Shown here: positions 49,377 through 60,585 of the stretch, one piece after another
Position numbering within the stretch: position 1 is the first letter of the stretch
Layout: each line of letters starts with the position of its first letter
Assembly (NCBI GenBank): GCA_028095005.1
Contig: CM051460.1
Coordinates: forward strand, 156,607,461-156,671,460
Reading direction: 5' to 3'
Length of the DNA: 64,000 bases
Origin: Rhynchospora pubera
Lineage: Eukaryota; Streptophyta; Magnoliopsida; Poales; Cyperaceae
Position numbers and translations under genes: made by a program
The notes under the pieces: generated by a model
The model's database searches: none
What the model was told of the DNA's origin: nothing
The model's input: only the letters and a program-made list of their open reading frames with translations

Positions 49377-49433
49377 GGACGTGACCTTCCCAATTCCTGG
49401 AATGCTGTTCATCTGCGTACATTTTACAAGTGA
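49377..49433 (+). pseudogene. Out-of-frame remnant of the pol C-terminus
   Basis: Immediately after the truncated RNase H, in another frame, the sequence reads GRDLPNSWNAVHLRTFYK and stops at TGA 49431-49433. Tat-type polyproteins characteristically end in a PWN(A/S)xHL..YY-like motif. This is therefore the last piece of pol joined to the RNase H start by an internal deletion that removed the rest of RNase H and all of integrase. Confidence 0.75.
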
Positions 49434-49756
49434 TCAGCAAACCCCCCCCCGCTTGAGCAATTAACTTCGATGGAGCGTTACCGTAGCATAAGCCTCCAGG
49501 GACGAAGTGAAGCAACCTTAGGATTAAATTAGTTAAAACTTGTACTTTTTTCTTTTCGCATGCTGTCTAGCTTCTTTTTAAGTAAATGAAGAGAGCTCTG
49601 TACCCAACCTGCATATCAAAGTGTACTTTGCTTGATTCAGTAAAATATCAAAGCTTTTACTATAGAATGTTTTCCCCTCCAAATCGCAAAATTCCCTTTA
49701 CTTCGGAAATTCATTGTTACAAATTTTTCACGAATTACTTACACTATGGAAAGAAA
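49434..49756 (+). other. Spacer between pol and the 41-bp array
   Basis: Noncoding sequence inside the gypsy element with a C homopolymer near 49441-49449. Nothing further was recognised. Confidence 0.4.
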
Positions 49757-50410
49757 TTAGCCGCTCAGCCATGCACAGTCTGCCATCACAACAGACCTTA
49801 GCCGCATAGCCATGCACAGTCTGCCATCAAAACAGACCTTAGCCGCATAGCCATGCGCAGTCTGCCATCACAACAGACCTTAGCCGCATAGCCATGCGCA
49901 GTCTGCCATCACAACAGACCTTAGCCGCATAGCCATGCGCAGTCTGCCATCACAACAGACCTTAGCCGCATAGCCATGCGCAGTCTGCCATCACAACAGA
50001 CCTTAGCCGCTCAGCCATGCACAGTCTGCCATCACAACAGACCTTAGCCGCATAGCCATGCGCAGTCTGCCATCACAACAGACCTTAGCCGCTCAGCCAT
50101 GCACAGTCTGCCATCAAAACAGACCTTAGCCGCATAGCCATGCGCAGTCTGCCATCACAACAGACCTTAGCCGCACAGCCATGCACAGTCTGCCATCACA
50201 ACAGACCTTAGCCGCATAGCCATGCGCAGTCTGCCATCAAAACAGACCTTAGCCGCATAGCCATGCGCAGTCTGCCATCACAACAGACCTTAGCCGCATA
50301 GCCATGCGCAGTCTGCCATCACAACAGACCTTAGCCGTATAGCCACGCGCAGTCCGCCATCACGACAGAACTTAGCCGCGTAGCCATTCTCAATCTCCCA
50401 TATGACAAAC
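49757..50410. repeat. 41-bp tandem repeat array, 15 full units plus one degenerate
   Basis: Units start every 41 bases from 49757 to 50331 with TTAGCCGCATAGCC and contain CAGTCTGCCATCACAACAGA; a 16th unit from 50372 decays after TAGCCAT. Variation is limited to a few positions (CGCAT/CGCTC, GCGC/GCAC, CACAA/CAAAA). Most units contain two inverted repeats, CGCAT-AGCC-ATGCG and GTCTG-nine bases-CAGAC, so RNA or single-stranded DNA could fold into a chain of hairpins. The period is not a multiple of three, so it is not coding. Minisatellites between pol and the 3' LTR are known from Tat-type elements. Confidence 0.95.
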
Positions 50411-50703
50411 GTTCATCGCGTCGTCAAAACAGATATTAAACACAACGTCATCCGTCATCAGTAACTTTGGCCAGCATTGATCCTACGAAATCGAGTAATT
50501 GGTCACGCGTACGAACCTTTCCAAATTTAGCAAGGTCTTTTCATCAAAGAAGCAAATATTCGTGTCCCTCCTTACACGGCGAAATTTAAGGATACAACCC
50601 AACTATCCCGCGCCATAATTCGTACTCAGCATTTAATACGTTAGGTTTCGCATTTATTTCAACACGACAAGAAGGGACCCACCATTGTCGGTGCCGGGAC
50701 ACC

Positions 50704-50711
50704 TATAAATA
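50704..50711 (+). promoter_or_regulatory. Internal TATA-like motif TATAAATA
   Basis: CCTATAAATAGG followed by a pyrimidine-rich, leader-like stretch resembles the LTR core promoter at 45171. It lies 126 bases before a small sense ORF. It may drive a subgenomic sense transcript; no direct evidence. Confidence 0.35.
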
Positions 50712-50836
50712 GGGGAGTTACCCCACAAAGATTTTCAAGAGCCCCCATTCTTCCTTCCTCTTCCAAAGATCTCAAACACCTTCTTTCTTCCTTAAGACAA
50801 AAAACAAAGCAAACACAAACAAGAGTTTGGGTAAAA

Positions 50837-50998
50837 ATGGCCAAAAGTAAAAAAAAAAAAGAAGGGAGAGCGAGAGAAGAAAGAACTGGAGGTATAGTAA
50901 AGCAGCTGATAAGTTCGGGAAGGTATAGTAGAACAGCTGAGGTAAAATCCCTCCAGTTGTATACTAAACCTTCCCTATCGGCGGGTAGCCTTGCTTGA
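50837..50998 (+). CDS. Small sense ORF, 53 residues, unknown
   Basis: ATG 50837 opens a Lys/Arg-rich peptide starting MAKSKKKKEGRAREERTGG and ending SLSAGSLA with TGA at 50996-50998. The nucleotide sequence contains an imperfect duplication of GGTATAGTAAAGCAGCTGA. I do not recognise it. The basic start, the TATA-like motif upstream and the leader-like spacer give some support, but codon evidence is weak and a spliced longer product is possible. Confidence 0.25.
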   Translation: MAKSKKKKEGRAREERTGGIVKQLISSGRYSRTAEVKSLQLYTKPSLSAGSLA

Positions 50999-52099
50999 CC
51001 GTATGCGCAAGCAAGACATCCGTCGAGTGGGTTTGGGCGGCGGAGCTGAGAGTAAATGAAAATAACACAACTCAGCCGTTTCAAGCCCACATAAACGAAG
51101 ACGACGGCGGTGACAGAGCGCTATTGCAAGCTTGGCCCTCAACGCAGGCGACCTTACCATATCTAAATTAGAGGTCGCCCTCGCATAGCCGATCGCCAAC
51201 CGTCAACGACAGATGGGGAATGCTCGGCGCGAGAGAGAGGACAGGCTCATACCACGGGTCAATTCCTTTGGAAAGGAAGGAGCAAGATCGCTGCAGACAC
51301 CTCGTCAAAGGAGGTATCAACTTCGACGCCAATAAATGGCGCGGCGATGCGCACTTTCAACATAACCAAAGGAACCCAATCCAACGCAGCGTCGTCTTCA
51401 AGCGTGATGGTAAAAGAGAGTAGCTCTCCAGTCGACCTCCATCACGATAGAAGGGGAGTCATAAGGACAAAAGAAAGACAACATCCCTTATGTGCAATGA
51501 CTCCTCGTCCTCCCTTTAGCTAGGAAAGAAAGTCAACATCCCTTAGCCTCGTCAGGCATGTATCACCCAAGATATGATATGATGTACTTTTATGATGTAC
51601 TTGTATGGAATATAATGAGTTCAAGCCTGTTCATACATCATTCTTTCCTTTTAAGTTACATCGTTTTCTCCTTATTAAATTACTTCCTGCATATAATTTA
51701 GTAACTTTTTGTAAATGAGTTCAAGCCTGTTCACACTCAGCGCTCTAACATCGCCGATTTCATTACCTTTTCAAACATACTCTCGTGCTCACATCTCACA
51801 ATAAGTTCAAATCTCGTCTCGCGCATTAACTTCGTCGCTCCCTTCGTTCCATTATATGATGTTTATTGTCAAAATCTTGACTTGCTTATACAACAACAAG
51901 TCGCAAAGGCAACAGATAACAACAAAGCAATTACACAATTCAATAAACAGCAACACAAGTCGCACAAGCCGCACATATCGCAAAGACAACAGATAACAAC
52001 AAAGTAATTATACAAGTCGCACGAGGTAAGTCTTTTAAAGATAGTACCATAATTCAAAAAGTTCACGTTTACATAATAACATACAACAAATGATGAAGC
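50999..52099. other. Gypsy internal region without recognised gene
   Basis: Sequence from 51000 to 51480 is GC-richer and protein-like in several frames but interrupted. From 51560 on it is AT-rich with repeated GAGTTCAAGCCTGTTCA phrases (51617, 51717) and CAACAGATAACAACAAAG phrases (51910, 51984). It probably includes the 3' UTR of the antisense gene. Confidence 0.4.
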
Positions 52100-55000
52100 T
52101 CATGGCTCTCCATCTACATCACCACCTAAAGAACCACCAGGGAGACTAAAATCACTTAGCTGGAGATCTGGATGGAGCAAGTTATACTCCCTCTGTTCGT
52201 TCATCATCTGGTCAAATTGCTCAGAAATGTTCAGCGACCCTGCCCCCTCGGCAGGATGCGGGGAAAGGCGGGCAAGGTCTTCAGCTAACTCGGCAACAGG
52301 CCCAGCCTCCCCAAAAGTGTTTACCCCCGCAGACCTCTCCTCGTCAGAGCCTTCCTCGTCTTCATCTTCGGCTTCAACCTCCTCCCTAGAAGGACGAGTT
52401 ATGTCTTCAGGCCAAACAGCGCCAGAGCTCGACCAGGGGTAGCGAGGAGTTAAGAGAGGCTTCATTACTTCCATACCTAACTCAACCACTCGGTCACCCT
52501 CCTCATCTTGACAAATGAGATCACCACTTTCTTCATCCCAACGACATTGCGATAGGGCGACGTCAGGCTCTGGCGCAGGGTCCATAATCCCAAACTCCTC
52601 CCGGGTGAATGGGTAATACTGACGCAGCTGATCACATTTCAACTTCAACATGTAGTGAAGACCCCCGCAAACGAGACGGGTAGCTGCAGCTTGGGCACCT
52701 GTGGATTGAAGGAACGCCTGAAGAAAGTCATGGGACGAGCGGACTTCTCCCCTTTCAGTACAAACTTCTTTGCCTTTGGAAGTGGCGGGGAGAGACTTCA
52801 ATCTCTCTATTTCGGCTTGCAGCTCAGCAAGACGAACGGAGGATTCCTGCAACAGCGAGGAGGTCTGGACAACTTCTGAATGAAGTTGGGCCTTCTCAGA
52901 CGCCAACCTATCTTTATCAGATGCAAGCTGATCCTTCTCGGCCTTCGCCCGAGACACCTCTTCACCAAGGCCTGCCAATTCTTGGGTCTTTTTCTGAAGC
53001 TCGTCCAGCAATTCCTTGGTTTTCAATTCCGAAGACTCATTGGCCAGCTTCAACTTTGCCAATTCAGTTATTCGCTCTTTTTCTTGGCGCGCCACCTTCT
53101 CGCATGTTTTCTTCCAATCTGATATGGCCCCATCTCGTTGGAGAATAAGCTCCTTGGCTTTCTCCAGTTGTTGGTCGCGTTGATCCAGCGATATTTGCGC
53201 AGCAGACAGCTGGTTCTGAAGATCAACATTGACACGAGAGGCTCGGCCCAGCGTCTCAGACATCAGATCTTTGTCCGCTTCAGCAGTCTGCGCACGAACC
53301 AACAGGGTATCCTGGGCGGCGGCAAATTTTTCAAACAACGCAGTCATTTCAGCCTTGTCTTCGTCAGAAGCGCGGCTCGCAAACGAGAACTGCGACAGAT
53401 CCACCTTGAAGCCCCAGTCTGATTCTTGCTCTCCTCGAAGCACGCGGAGCTCTTTGTCGATTTTGGCATTCCTTTCCGCCAAAGTAGACAATGACTTCAT
53501 CCAAGCACTTCCGAAATTGCGAGAGTGACCATGGACGCTCGCCTGGAGACATCCCAGCTCCATCAGTAAAGAATGCATCCGCATGAACTTGTCCTCCATT
53601 GATAAGCCAGTAAGCGAATTACTAATTTGTGGACATAGATCCAAAGACACGCGATGCAGGGAGGCAGCAAGACGAGGCACCTACGCAATTAAACATCTTA
53701 GTTACTTTTAAAAAAAAAAAAAAAAAAAAAAAGAGAGAGTGGAACAAAGAGTGAAACATGAATCTTAGAAGGATCCACGTTTATTCCAGGGAGGCGCAGA
53801 GAAACTTTTTCGTCCTCATGAATCTTCCTGACGCGAGCTGTGCGCCAGGAATCGTCTGGAGTAGTTAGGCGACGCTGGGAAGAAGAGGAAGGGTGAGCCG
53901 GCGCAGATTTTTCACCAACAGGTGTTTTCCCAGATGTTTTTTTGGATGTCTGCTTTGGCGCGATAGGTATCGTTAATTCACCACCAACAGACGATCCAGG
54001 GAGGTCTGGGGGTGTCGGCGATGAATGTTTCAAGGAACCCTCGGCACGTTTTCTCTTTTTTGTTTCCTTTGCCGCCGATCCTCCCTCGGCCAACACCCTT
54101 TCCGCTGGGGCTTTCTCAGATGTCTGCGCGGTTTTGGGATGCTGAGAAGTGCGAGAAGAAGCAGGCTTAGAACCCTTAGAACCGCCCCCCTTGGCAATTT
54201 TAAACATAGTAGAGGCCTTGGGGACGGAAGTAGACGCCTTTTTGACAGGAGAAGCTTTTGTAACAGGAAGAGCCTTGATAGTTGGAGACTCGGTCGGCGG
54301 TGGTGATCCTTCCCCTTCCTCTTCAGGAGGAGGGGAATAGTTAAGCTGCTGTAAAGGTAGCTCCTCGTCTGCGACAAAATCAGGCTCGATGCATTCAGCG
54401 AAGGTGCGATCATCTGCTGCAGGGCTACCCCCATCCCAACACAATTGGTAGCCCCCCTGAGAGGTTCTACCCAGATAAGTTATTATGGCATATTCATCCT
54501 CGGTAGGCTCTGGGAATTCTACCTTGGTGAACCCAGTGTAGGTCATGTTCCAATCCAAACAAACGCCCATCCTGTCCATCAATGTCCCCCGACAGAAGGC
54601 GAAGTTCTCCTCCCAGTTATCTATTTTTCTGGGCTTATTGGCGAATAAACGGCGCACAGTTCTGATGGTACAGAACTCGCTATGGCGGCAGAATTTGAAG
54701 TAATATCCAAATAGCCCCACAGTGGGAGTAACCTTAGCCTTAAAGCCTATGTCTGCAAAGTTCACCGTAAGCAAACGCTCAAAGGAGGTGATGCAACACC
54801 AGGCGACAGGAAGAAGTTGGCCTGGAGGGACTTTTACCATATTGAGAAGTGCGCATTGAAAGGGCGACAAGGGTAGGCGTACTCCCCACCATGCAGATTT
54901 AGCGAAGAACACCCACCCCTTTGAAGTTTCAAAAGGGCGGTCCAGCTTATCCGCTCCTTCCACATACAACTCGCTTTCCTCTGGATCATCAAAAACCAAA

Positions 55001-55119
55001 CTCCTTTTGAACTTGATTATTTTCGAATCGATCCAGGGATGCGATTCGAAACCTCTAGACAGGGGGAATTTACTCCTAATTTTCTTAGAGTCTGAACTCC
55101 TGAAAACCTTCTTAGGCAT
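52100..55119 (-). CDS. Antisense accessory gene of the gypsy element, two coding exons
   Basis: Encodes about 980 residues on the strand opposite gag-pol. Exon 1 is 55119-53758 (454 codons), exon 2 is 53680-52100 (526 codons plus stop). The 77-base intron has GT-AG ends and a long T tract, and phases match. A further leader intron (GT at 55242, AG at 55127) is likely. Residues about 60-260 (LPLSPFQCALLNMVKVPPGQ, NWEENFAFCRG) resemble the 'putative gypsy type transposon' domain (Pfam Transposase_28) found in many plant elements; despite the name no catalytic role is established. Then comes a Lys/Ser/Pro-rich linker (270-440), a coiled coil with many heptads around residues 540-760, and an acidic tail. 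No frame break exists over 3 kb, which suggests selection or youth. Antisense extra ORFs are known from the Ogre/Tat lineage; function unknown. Confidence 0.82.
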
Positions 55120-55879
55120 GGTGGAACTAAAATAAGCAACAAAGGAGATTTAAATAAAATGATAGTCAGAAAAGGCGAACATGTTACGACAAAAAAAACA
55201 AAAGCGGTAGAAAGAAAAGCAAGAACAAGAAAAGGTTAGTACCAATATACGATAGCCGCCGACAGGCAAGAAGAAGGGGAGAAGAAAAACCAGGATGAAG
55301 AGTTCACCGGAGTAAAGGAAAGAATAAGGGAAAGAAGAAAACTCTTGCAGGGGTACAGTGAGTGTACTGAAAGTGGAGAGAGAGACGAATGATGGTTCTG
55401 AATCTATATAAAAGACGCGTCTCTTCGTTTTTCCCGCCTGGAAGGGGGCGTATTCCTTTTTCAAATCCCAATGAAAAGACAAATCGTCGCGACTCAGTCC
55501 CCCAAAGATGCAATGATGGGAAGATCTTGTAGGATCCCTATAGAAGATCTTGTGGCCCCCTCCCTCTTTCTTTATATTACTAAATTCACCAAATAATCCT
55601 TCTAGCACTATATGAGGGCTCGACGATACCAACCCTTACTATGCGATTGTGTTCGGAGGACTCGGATACTCGTCACATTCTCATTGTGCGACTGCGTCGG
55701 ATGGATTCCGATATCAACAAACACCCCTTGAGGGCTTGCAGGTTACGATGACTCCGCAGAGAATAAGACGACGAGTCAACATCGCCCAAACATCGTCCGA
55801 TGCCCAATGAAGTCACCTAGGAGTTGCCATAAAAAGCTTCTGATAAAATGCGAACATTTACCAGAAGCTTGAGAGCTAA

Positions 55880-56472
55880 TGATATGGTCAGATCCGGATA
55901 CGGGCCTAATAATTACGAAAAGCCTTGTGTAAAGCCTTTTCAGAGAGAGGAACCCACGAGCCGTTAGGATGAGAGTGGGCCCGAGGTCGTTGCGCTCAGA
56001 AGTGGGGTCAGGAACCGTTAAAAGGAGCCTTTACTAGTGGGCCCTCAGGAGAAAACGGTTTCTGAGCACAGATGTCCCCTTCCGTAACGGTCACGAGATG
56101 CTATGTGACTTTCGGGCGGTAGTCGTTCGAAGAGCCTCGACTCAACCTCGCATTCAGCCTCGCCTGAAGGGACGATGGTCATAGGCGAGAACGAAACGTG
56201 CAGGGGTTGAAGGAGGTTACAGCGACCTTCATGTCGCAGTTGAATAAGGAAGATGCAAACACGAGGAGGCCACAAAAGATCCGGTGCGATGAGGGACCAC
56301 CAGACGACTATAAATAGGAACCCCCCTCTATAGGGAGGGGGGGTTAGACATTTTCATAAACTAAGAAATACCATGTACTAAATTACTAAAAAGAGAGATA
56401 AATTCCCTACTTCTCATTTTTCTTTACCTAAAACTCTTTGTTGAGATCTATGAGCTAGATTGTAGGTTATCA
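55880..56472 (+). repeat. 3' LTR of the gypsy element
   Basis: A 593-bp LTR identical to 44743-45334 except for one extra G in the run after TATAGGGA (7 G against 6). It supplies the polyadenylation region. The polypurine tract expected just before it is weak: AGAAGCTTGAGAGCTAA. Confidence 0.95.
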
Positions 56473-56477
56473 CATGT

Positions 56478-56736
56478 CTATATATTTGTCATATCAAAGA
56501 CGACAATAATTATCATCTCAACGGTAAATTTTTTTTAACAACCAGGTGAAGTTAATTTTTTTTCTGATCTGTTTTTTGAGAAATACTGTATATAATCATG
56601 AGATGGAACTATTTTTCTTAATATCTAATGATTTATTCATAGGACTACAATTTAAATATGAATTCAGATATCAATCATTTTTATCTTAGGTGAAATCAAT
56701 ATCAATTTGCTCGTAGTCAAAATGTGGGGTCGGTAC
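56478..56736. other. DNA between the gypsy and copia elements
   Basis: 259 bases of AT-rich sequence separate the two retrotransposons. Nothing recognisable was seen. Confidence 0.4.
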
Positions 56737-58499
56737 TGTTAGAGATATGTCCTAGGAGCCAATCTTATTTAGGCCACTTCTATAGTTTATGTTATTGATG
56801 ATTTCAGATCATTTGTTCTTTGATTTAATCGTTGACAGTTCATTCAGGTTGAGGATCTGAATTATAGATCACTGTTATTCATTTAGTAGTAAATGACAAC
56901 AATAAATCTAAAAGTCCATAATCTTGATAATTAACAGAGAACATTAGTTATCAATAAGATTAGTATGCAGATTAAGTGATGATTAAGTTCTATAAATCAT
57001 AGGTTAAGAGTAACCAACTTAATTGCATATGTATATGTTATAGAACATAGTACAAGACTGGACCCCACGAAATAAATATATGGATTGTGTTACGTGTCAT
57101 TATTTATTTCGTTATGATTTTGGTTCTAAGTTTGAGATGATTATCTTTTTCACATGAGGATAGATGCTATAAATCATGTCTACCGCTGATTCCTGATAAA
57201 GGCTGCTATACGGACTTGATTTAAGTATTCTTGAATTGTGCGGGGAAAAGCTAATTATCAAGAAAACCGTATGTCCCTCATTAATTCACTTAGTGAGTGA
57301 CGATATCTGTTTGGGTCCCTTGATGGAGATAGATTGTTTGCTAGCAACTGATACAATTATCTCTAGATCAAGAAACGTATAATCTGCAAGAATGACACGC
57401 TCCTATCTTGGATTATACGATGATATCGTGTGACATAAGAATCAAAATAGAGAAACATAATTGTTCTCTTATGCAGGATTGAAATTTTTGTAGCTGTACA
57501 CTATTTATGCGAATTGGGAATCATAACGTGTTGCTAGATACCGCTTATGATTATTGGAATTAAATAGCGATTTAATTCCATGTCCAACATAGCATAAATC
57601 CTCAAAGGGTCACACATAATAAGGTGTTTAACCACATGTGCATTAATTGTTTATTTGCAACAATTGGTTTTGCAAAATATGATAAGTTGATTAATTAATC
57701 GTATACCGTTATGGACCGTTATGATTAATTAAGTCAAATAGATCATATCGAAATAATTAAATGCATCGAATAATTCCATATTAATTATTAAATAGTTAAT
57801 AATTAATAATAATCAACACATTTAATAAAATGAGCAAATTGGGCCTTAAATTAATTAGTTAATTTAATGCCAAATGGAAGGTGTAATAAAATGGAAGACT
57901 ATTGGGCTCAACTTGACTTGAGGCCCAACCCACATAGGAGGTAGGTAGGTGCGGCACCATAGGGGTATTTTGGTCCATCAAAATGTGGATGAGAGCTAGG
58001 GTATGAGGTCTATATAAAGGGGTGTTCTTTGGGAGCAAACCCTAGCCTCCACACACCTCTCTCTCTCCTTCTCTCTTTGGCCGCACCTCACAACAAGGGA
58101 AGAAAAATTTCAGAATTTTTCATTCCCTTTCTCTCTTCCACACACCACCTAGCTCATGTGTTGAGCAAGCTTTTCCACTAAATTAATTGGAGAATTAACT
58201 TGAAGAGGGAAAGCTTTGGAATTAGGCACACTTCTCTCAATTACTAGCATAATTGATTAGAGAAGGTGGTTAATTCCTTAGTGGACTCGAGGCGCACGGC
58301 GTGGAGGTTCTTGGAGAGCACGCCACCGACACCAATCCGTTGGAACGAGCCTCTTGGTTGCGATACCAAGAGAGGTATACTTCCAACCCTTTTTCTCGTG
58401 TGTTTGAATAGCTTGTGTACTAGATCCTTTGTGTGTGATGTTCTTGGCTTAATTAACTTGTAATTAGCAAAATAACTGAAAATTACACACTTCCTAACA
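56737..58499 (+). repeat. 5' LTR of the copia element
   Basis: 1763 bp from TGTTAGAGATATG to CTTCCTAACA. A TATA box TATATAAAGG is at 58011-58020, followed by a CT-rich start region. The right limit is fixed by the adjoining primer-binding site. Confidence 0.88.
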
Positions 58500-58500
58500 G

Positions 58501-58512
58501 TGGTATCAGAGC
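58501..58512 (+). promoter_or_regulatory. Primer-binding site, initiator Met tRNA
   Basis: TGGTATCAGAGC, one base after the LTR, is the standard copia complement to the 3' end of plant initiator methionine tRNA. Confidence 0.93.
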
Positions 58513-60585
58513 ACATGGTCGTACTTAAGCTATTTTAACACTTAATTAAGAGAAATTGGCTAATTAATGGATTAGTAGAGATGATGCGTTTGTTTGCTGT
58601 CTGGAAATGGTATTTTCTGTGTTATTTCGCGTTTTTGGATGTGATAAGTTCTCTGGAAGATCTTTCCATCTACATGAAAGTTGTAGATCTATAGATTGTG
58701 ATTCTTTTGGCGTTGGATTCACATTTTTCTGAATTAGTATAGATTTACTGTGAATAAAACGGCGACAGTGCGCAGAACTAGTTTTTGCTTGCACTGTCCT
58801 GTTTGAATGGCTTGAAAGATTTATATTTTGAATATAAGTACCAGTGTTCTATGGCTAGAAATAAAGAGGACTTGAAGCTCTTTCTGAGAATGTATAAATT
58901 GTTGCATGACTCGGATTAATTTGTGGGTTTTCAAGTATGAAAAGGAAGATCTTGTCAGATCCAGTTTGTTGAGCAAATCGATTGTTCTAATAAACTGTAC
59001 CAACTGAGAACTCCTTTAAAAATTCTGTTTAAATGGAGTTGTTCTATTTTGAGTTAGGAGTCCAGGAAAATTAATTTCATAATTTTTCGTGGATTTTTGG
59101 ACCTTCAACTAGGTTAAAACCTTTCGATTGACAGTCTGTTCCAGTACAGAATTTGTTGATTGTTTAGGCTGTAACTTAATATTATTGAACTGAACTTGGT
59201 TGTTTTCTTTTCATGAATGGATAGCCTGTAGTCTAAACAAGTTTTTCTATGTATATTGTATATATAAAAACTGGATAGAAGGTGGTCTAACAGACCAAAT
59301 GGTTGAGAGGATAAGCTGAAAATCTCATAACGGTGTTTCGTGCACTTGTAAGAGATTTGTCTTTTTTGATTCTCCCAGATGGTTTAAGATCTCTTCTTGA
59401 AATTTTTACTGGTAGTCACAACTTTGATAAGGAGCTTAAGTAATTTATTTGAGAATTTTTGGAGACCGAAAACTGTTATTTTTGTTGGATTCCATTAGTT
59501 ACGTTTTTTGGTAAATTACTGTTTTTCTAAGTATTCAAACTAGTTGAAATTAATTAGAAAACTCCTTGTTTGATCTCCTTTCTGTTATGGGATGTTGAAA
59601 GAACTTTCTAAATGAATTTAAACAAGTTTGGTTGTTTAAAATTGAGGATTTGTACACGGAATTTACTTATAGCAAACGATACGCAAAGATGCTTGAAAAT
59701 CGTTAATTGGAAACAAAGTTCTTGTATGTGCTAACTTTGTTTTGTAGGTGGATAGTGGGTTTAGTATGGCTCAAGACTCAATGCCTTGTGGTTGTAAATG
59801 AATGCATGTGTGAATGTTTGTAATGCGGCCTTTGGTGCCATTAATTAATTTTTGATTAATTTTTATGTAACTTGTGAATATGATGTTTTCACATGTATAG
59901 GAAGGGAGGGAATATGATGTTTTCACATGTATTTTGCACCTTTATTTTATATAGGATTTAGATCCTTATAGAATTTAGTGGGAGGGCAAGGATTAGATTA
60001 GTTTTGCTCCATGGACGATGTGGCGAAACTAATGCAAGCGGGAGCCATACAAACCCACAACTATGAGATGCTTGTATGATTGCTTGTGATAGGTTAGGTA
60101 TGGGTGTATGTTTACACGACCACCAAACAAGCGTCATGATTGTTATTCGTCCCAAATAAAAGAATTAAGTCTAATCAAAATTCACTCTCCTTCTTTCTAT
60201 CCCCTTCTTACGTAGTATGATCGGTCATTGATGTATTCTCGCCGACGCGGGACATCGTGATCCATCATCCGTGTCGGGGTGTAAATCGGATTTACTAGGA
60301 GCAAATAGAAAGAAGTGACTTAACAATGATTCAAATCGGATTGGTCATTGGAGTGAAGTTCGTTAATCGAACCAAGAGTCATAGGAACGTATGATTGGTT
60401 GGAGAACCTATTTCACATTTGTTGGTGCAATGTTCTGCCGACGCCGTCGTTGCATCAACAAGTTGTGGGAGTCTTGGAAATTCACTACATTTAGGGACAT
60501 GATATAATGTAGTGGAAGTTTTACTTAGTTAAAACAAATATTAAAGCATAAACTAATTGACCTTAAAATTTATGTATTGTTGTAG
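58513..60585 (+). other. Long untranslated leader of the copia element
   Basis: About 2.1 kb with no gene. It includes a short direct repeat of AATATGATGTTTTCACATGT (59877 and 59912). It presumably carries packaging and translation signals; none was identified. Confidence 0.6.

Larger units (their letters stand above)
44743..56472 (+). mobile_element. Ty3-gypsy LTR retrotransposon, Ogre/Tat type, 11.7 kb
   Basis: Complete element bounded by the 5-bp duplication CATGT (44738-44742 and 56473-56477). LTRs start TGATATGG and end GGTTATCA. Order inside: primer-binding site, gag-pol with deleted integrase, a 41-bp tandem array, a short sense region with its own TATA-like motif, and an antisense spliced gene. 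An extra ORF between pol and the 3' LTR, sometimes antisense, is a known trait of the Ogre/Tat lineage. The two LTRs match base for base except one G in a homopolymer, pointing to very recent insertion. With RNase H and integrase missing it is non-autonomous. Confidence 0.95.

Noticed and set aside
49757..50410. CRISPR-like array
   Set aside because: Units are contiguous 41-bp repeats without unique spacers, inside a plant retrotransposon.
53709..53732. Poly-A tract as the tail of a retroposed gene
   Set aside because: On the minus strand it is the T tract of a GT-AG intron in the antisense gene; both flanking exons stay in phase.
53942..54434. Several overlapping open frames on both strands
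   Set aside because: They are out-of-frame shadows of the Pro/Ser/Lys-rich linker of the antisense gene.
55403..55413. Plus-strand TATA box CTATATAAAAG
   Set aside because: No sense gene follows it before the 3' LTR; read on the minus strand it may belong to the antisense gene, but orientation is ambiguous.
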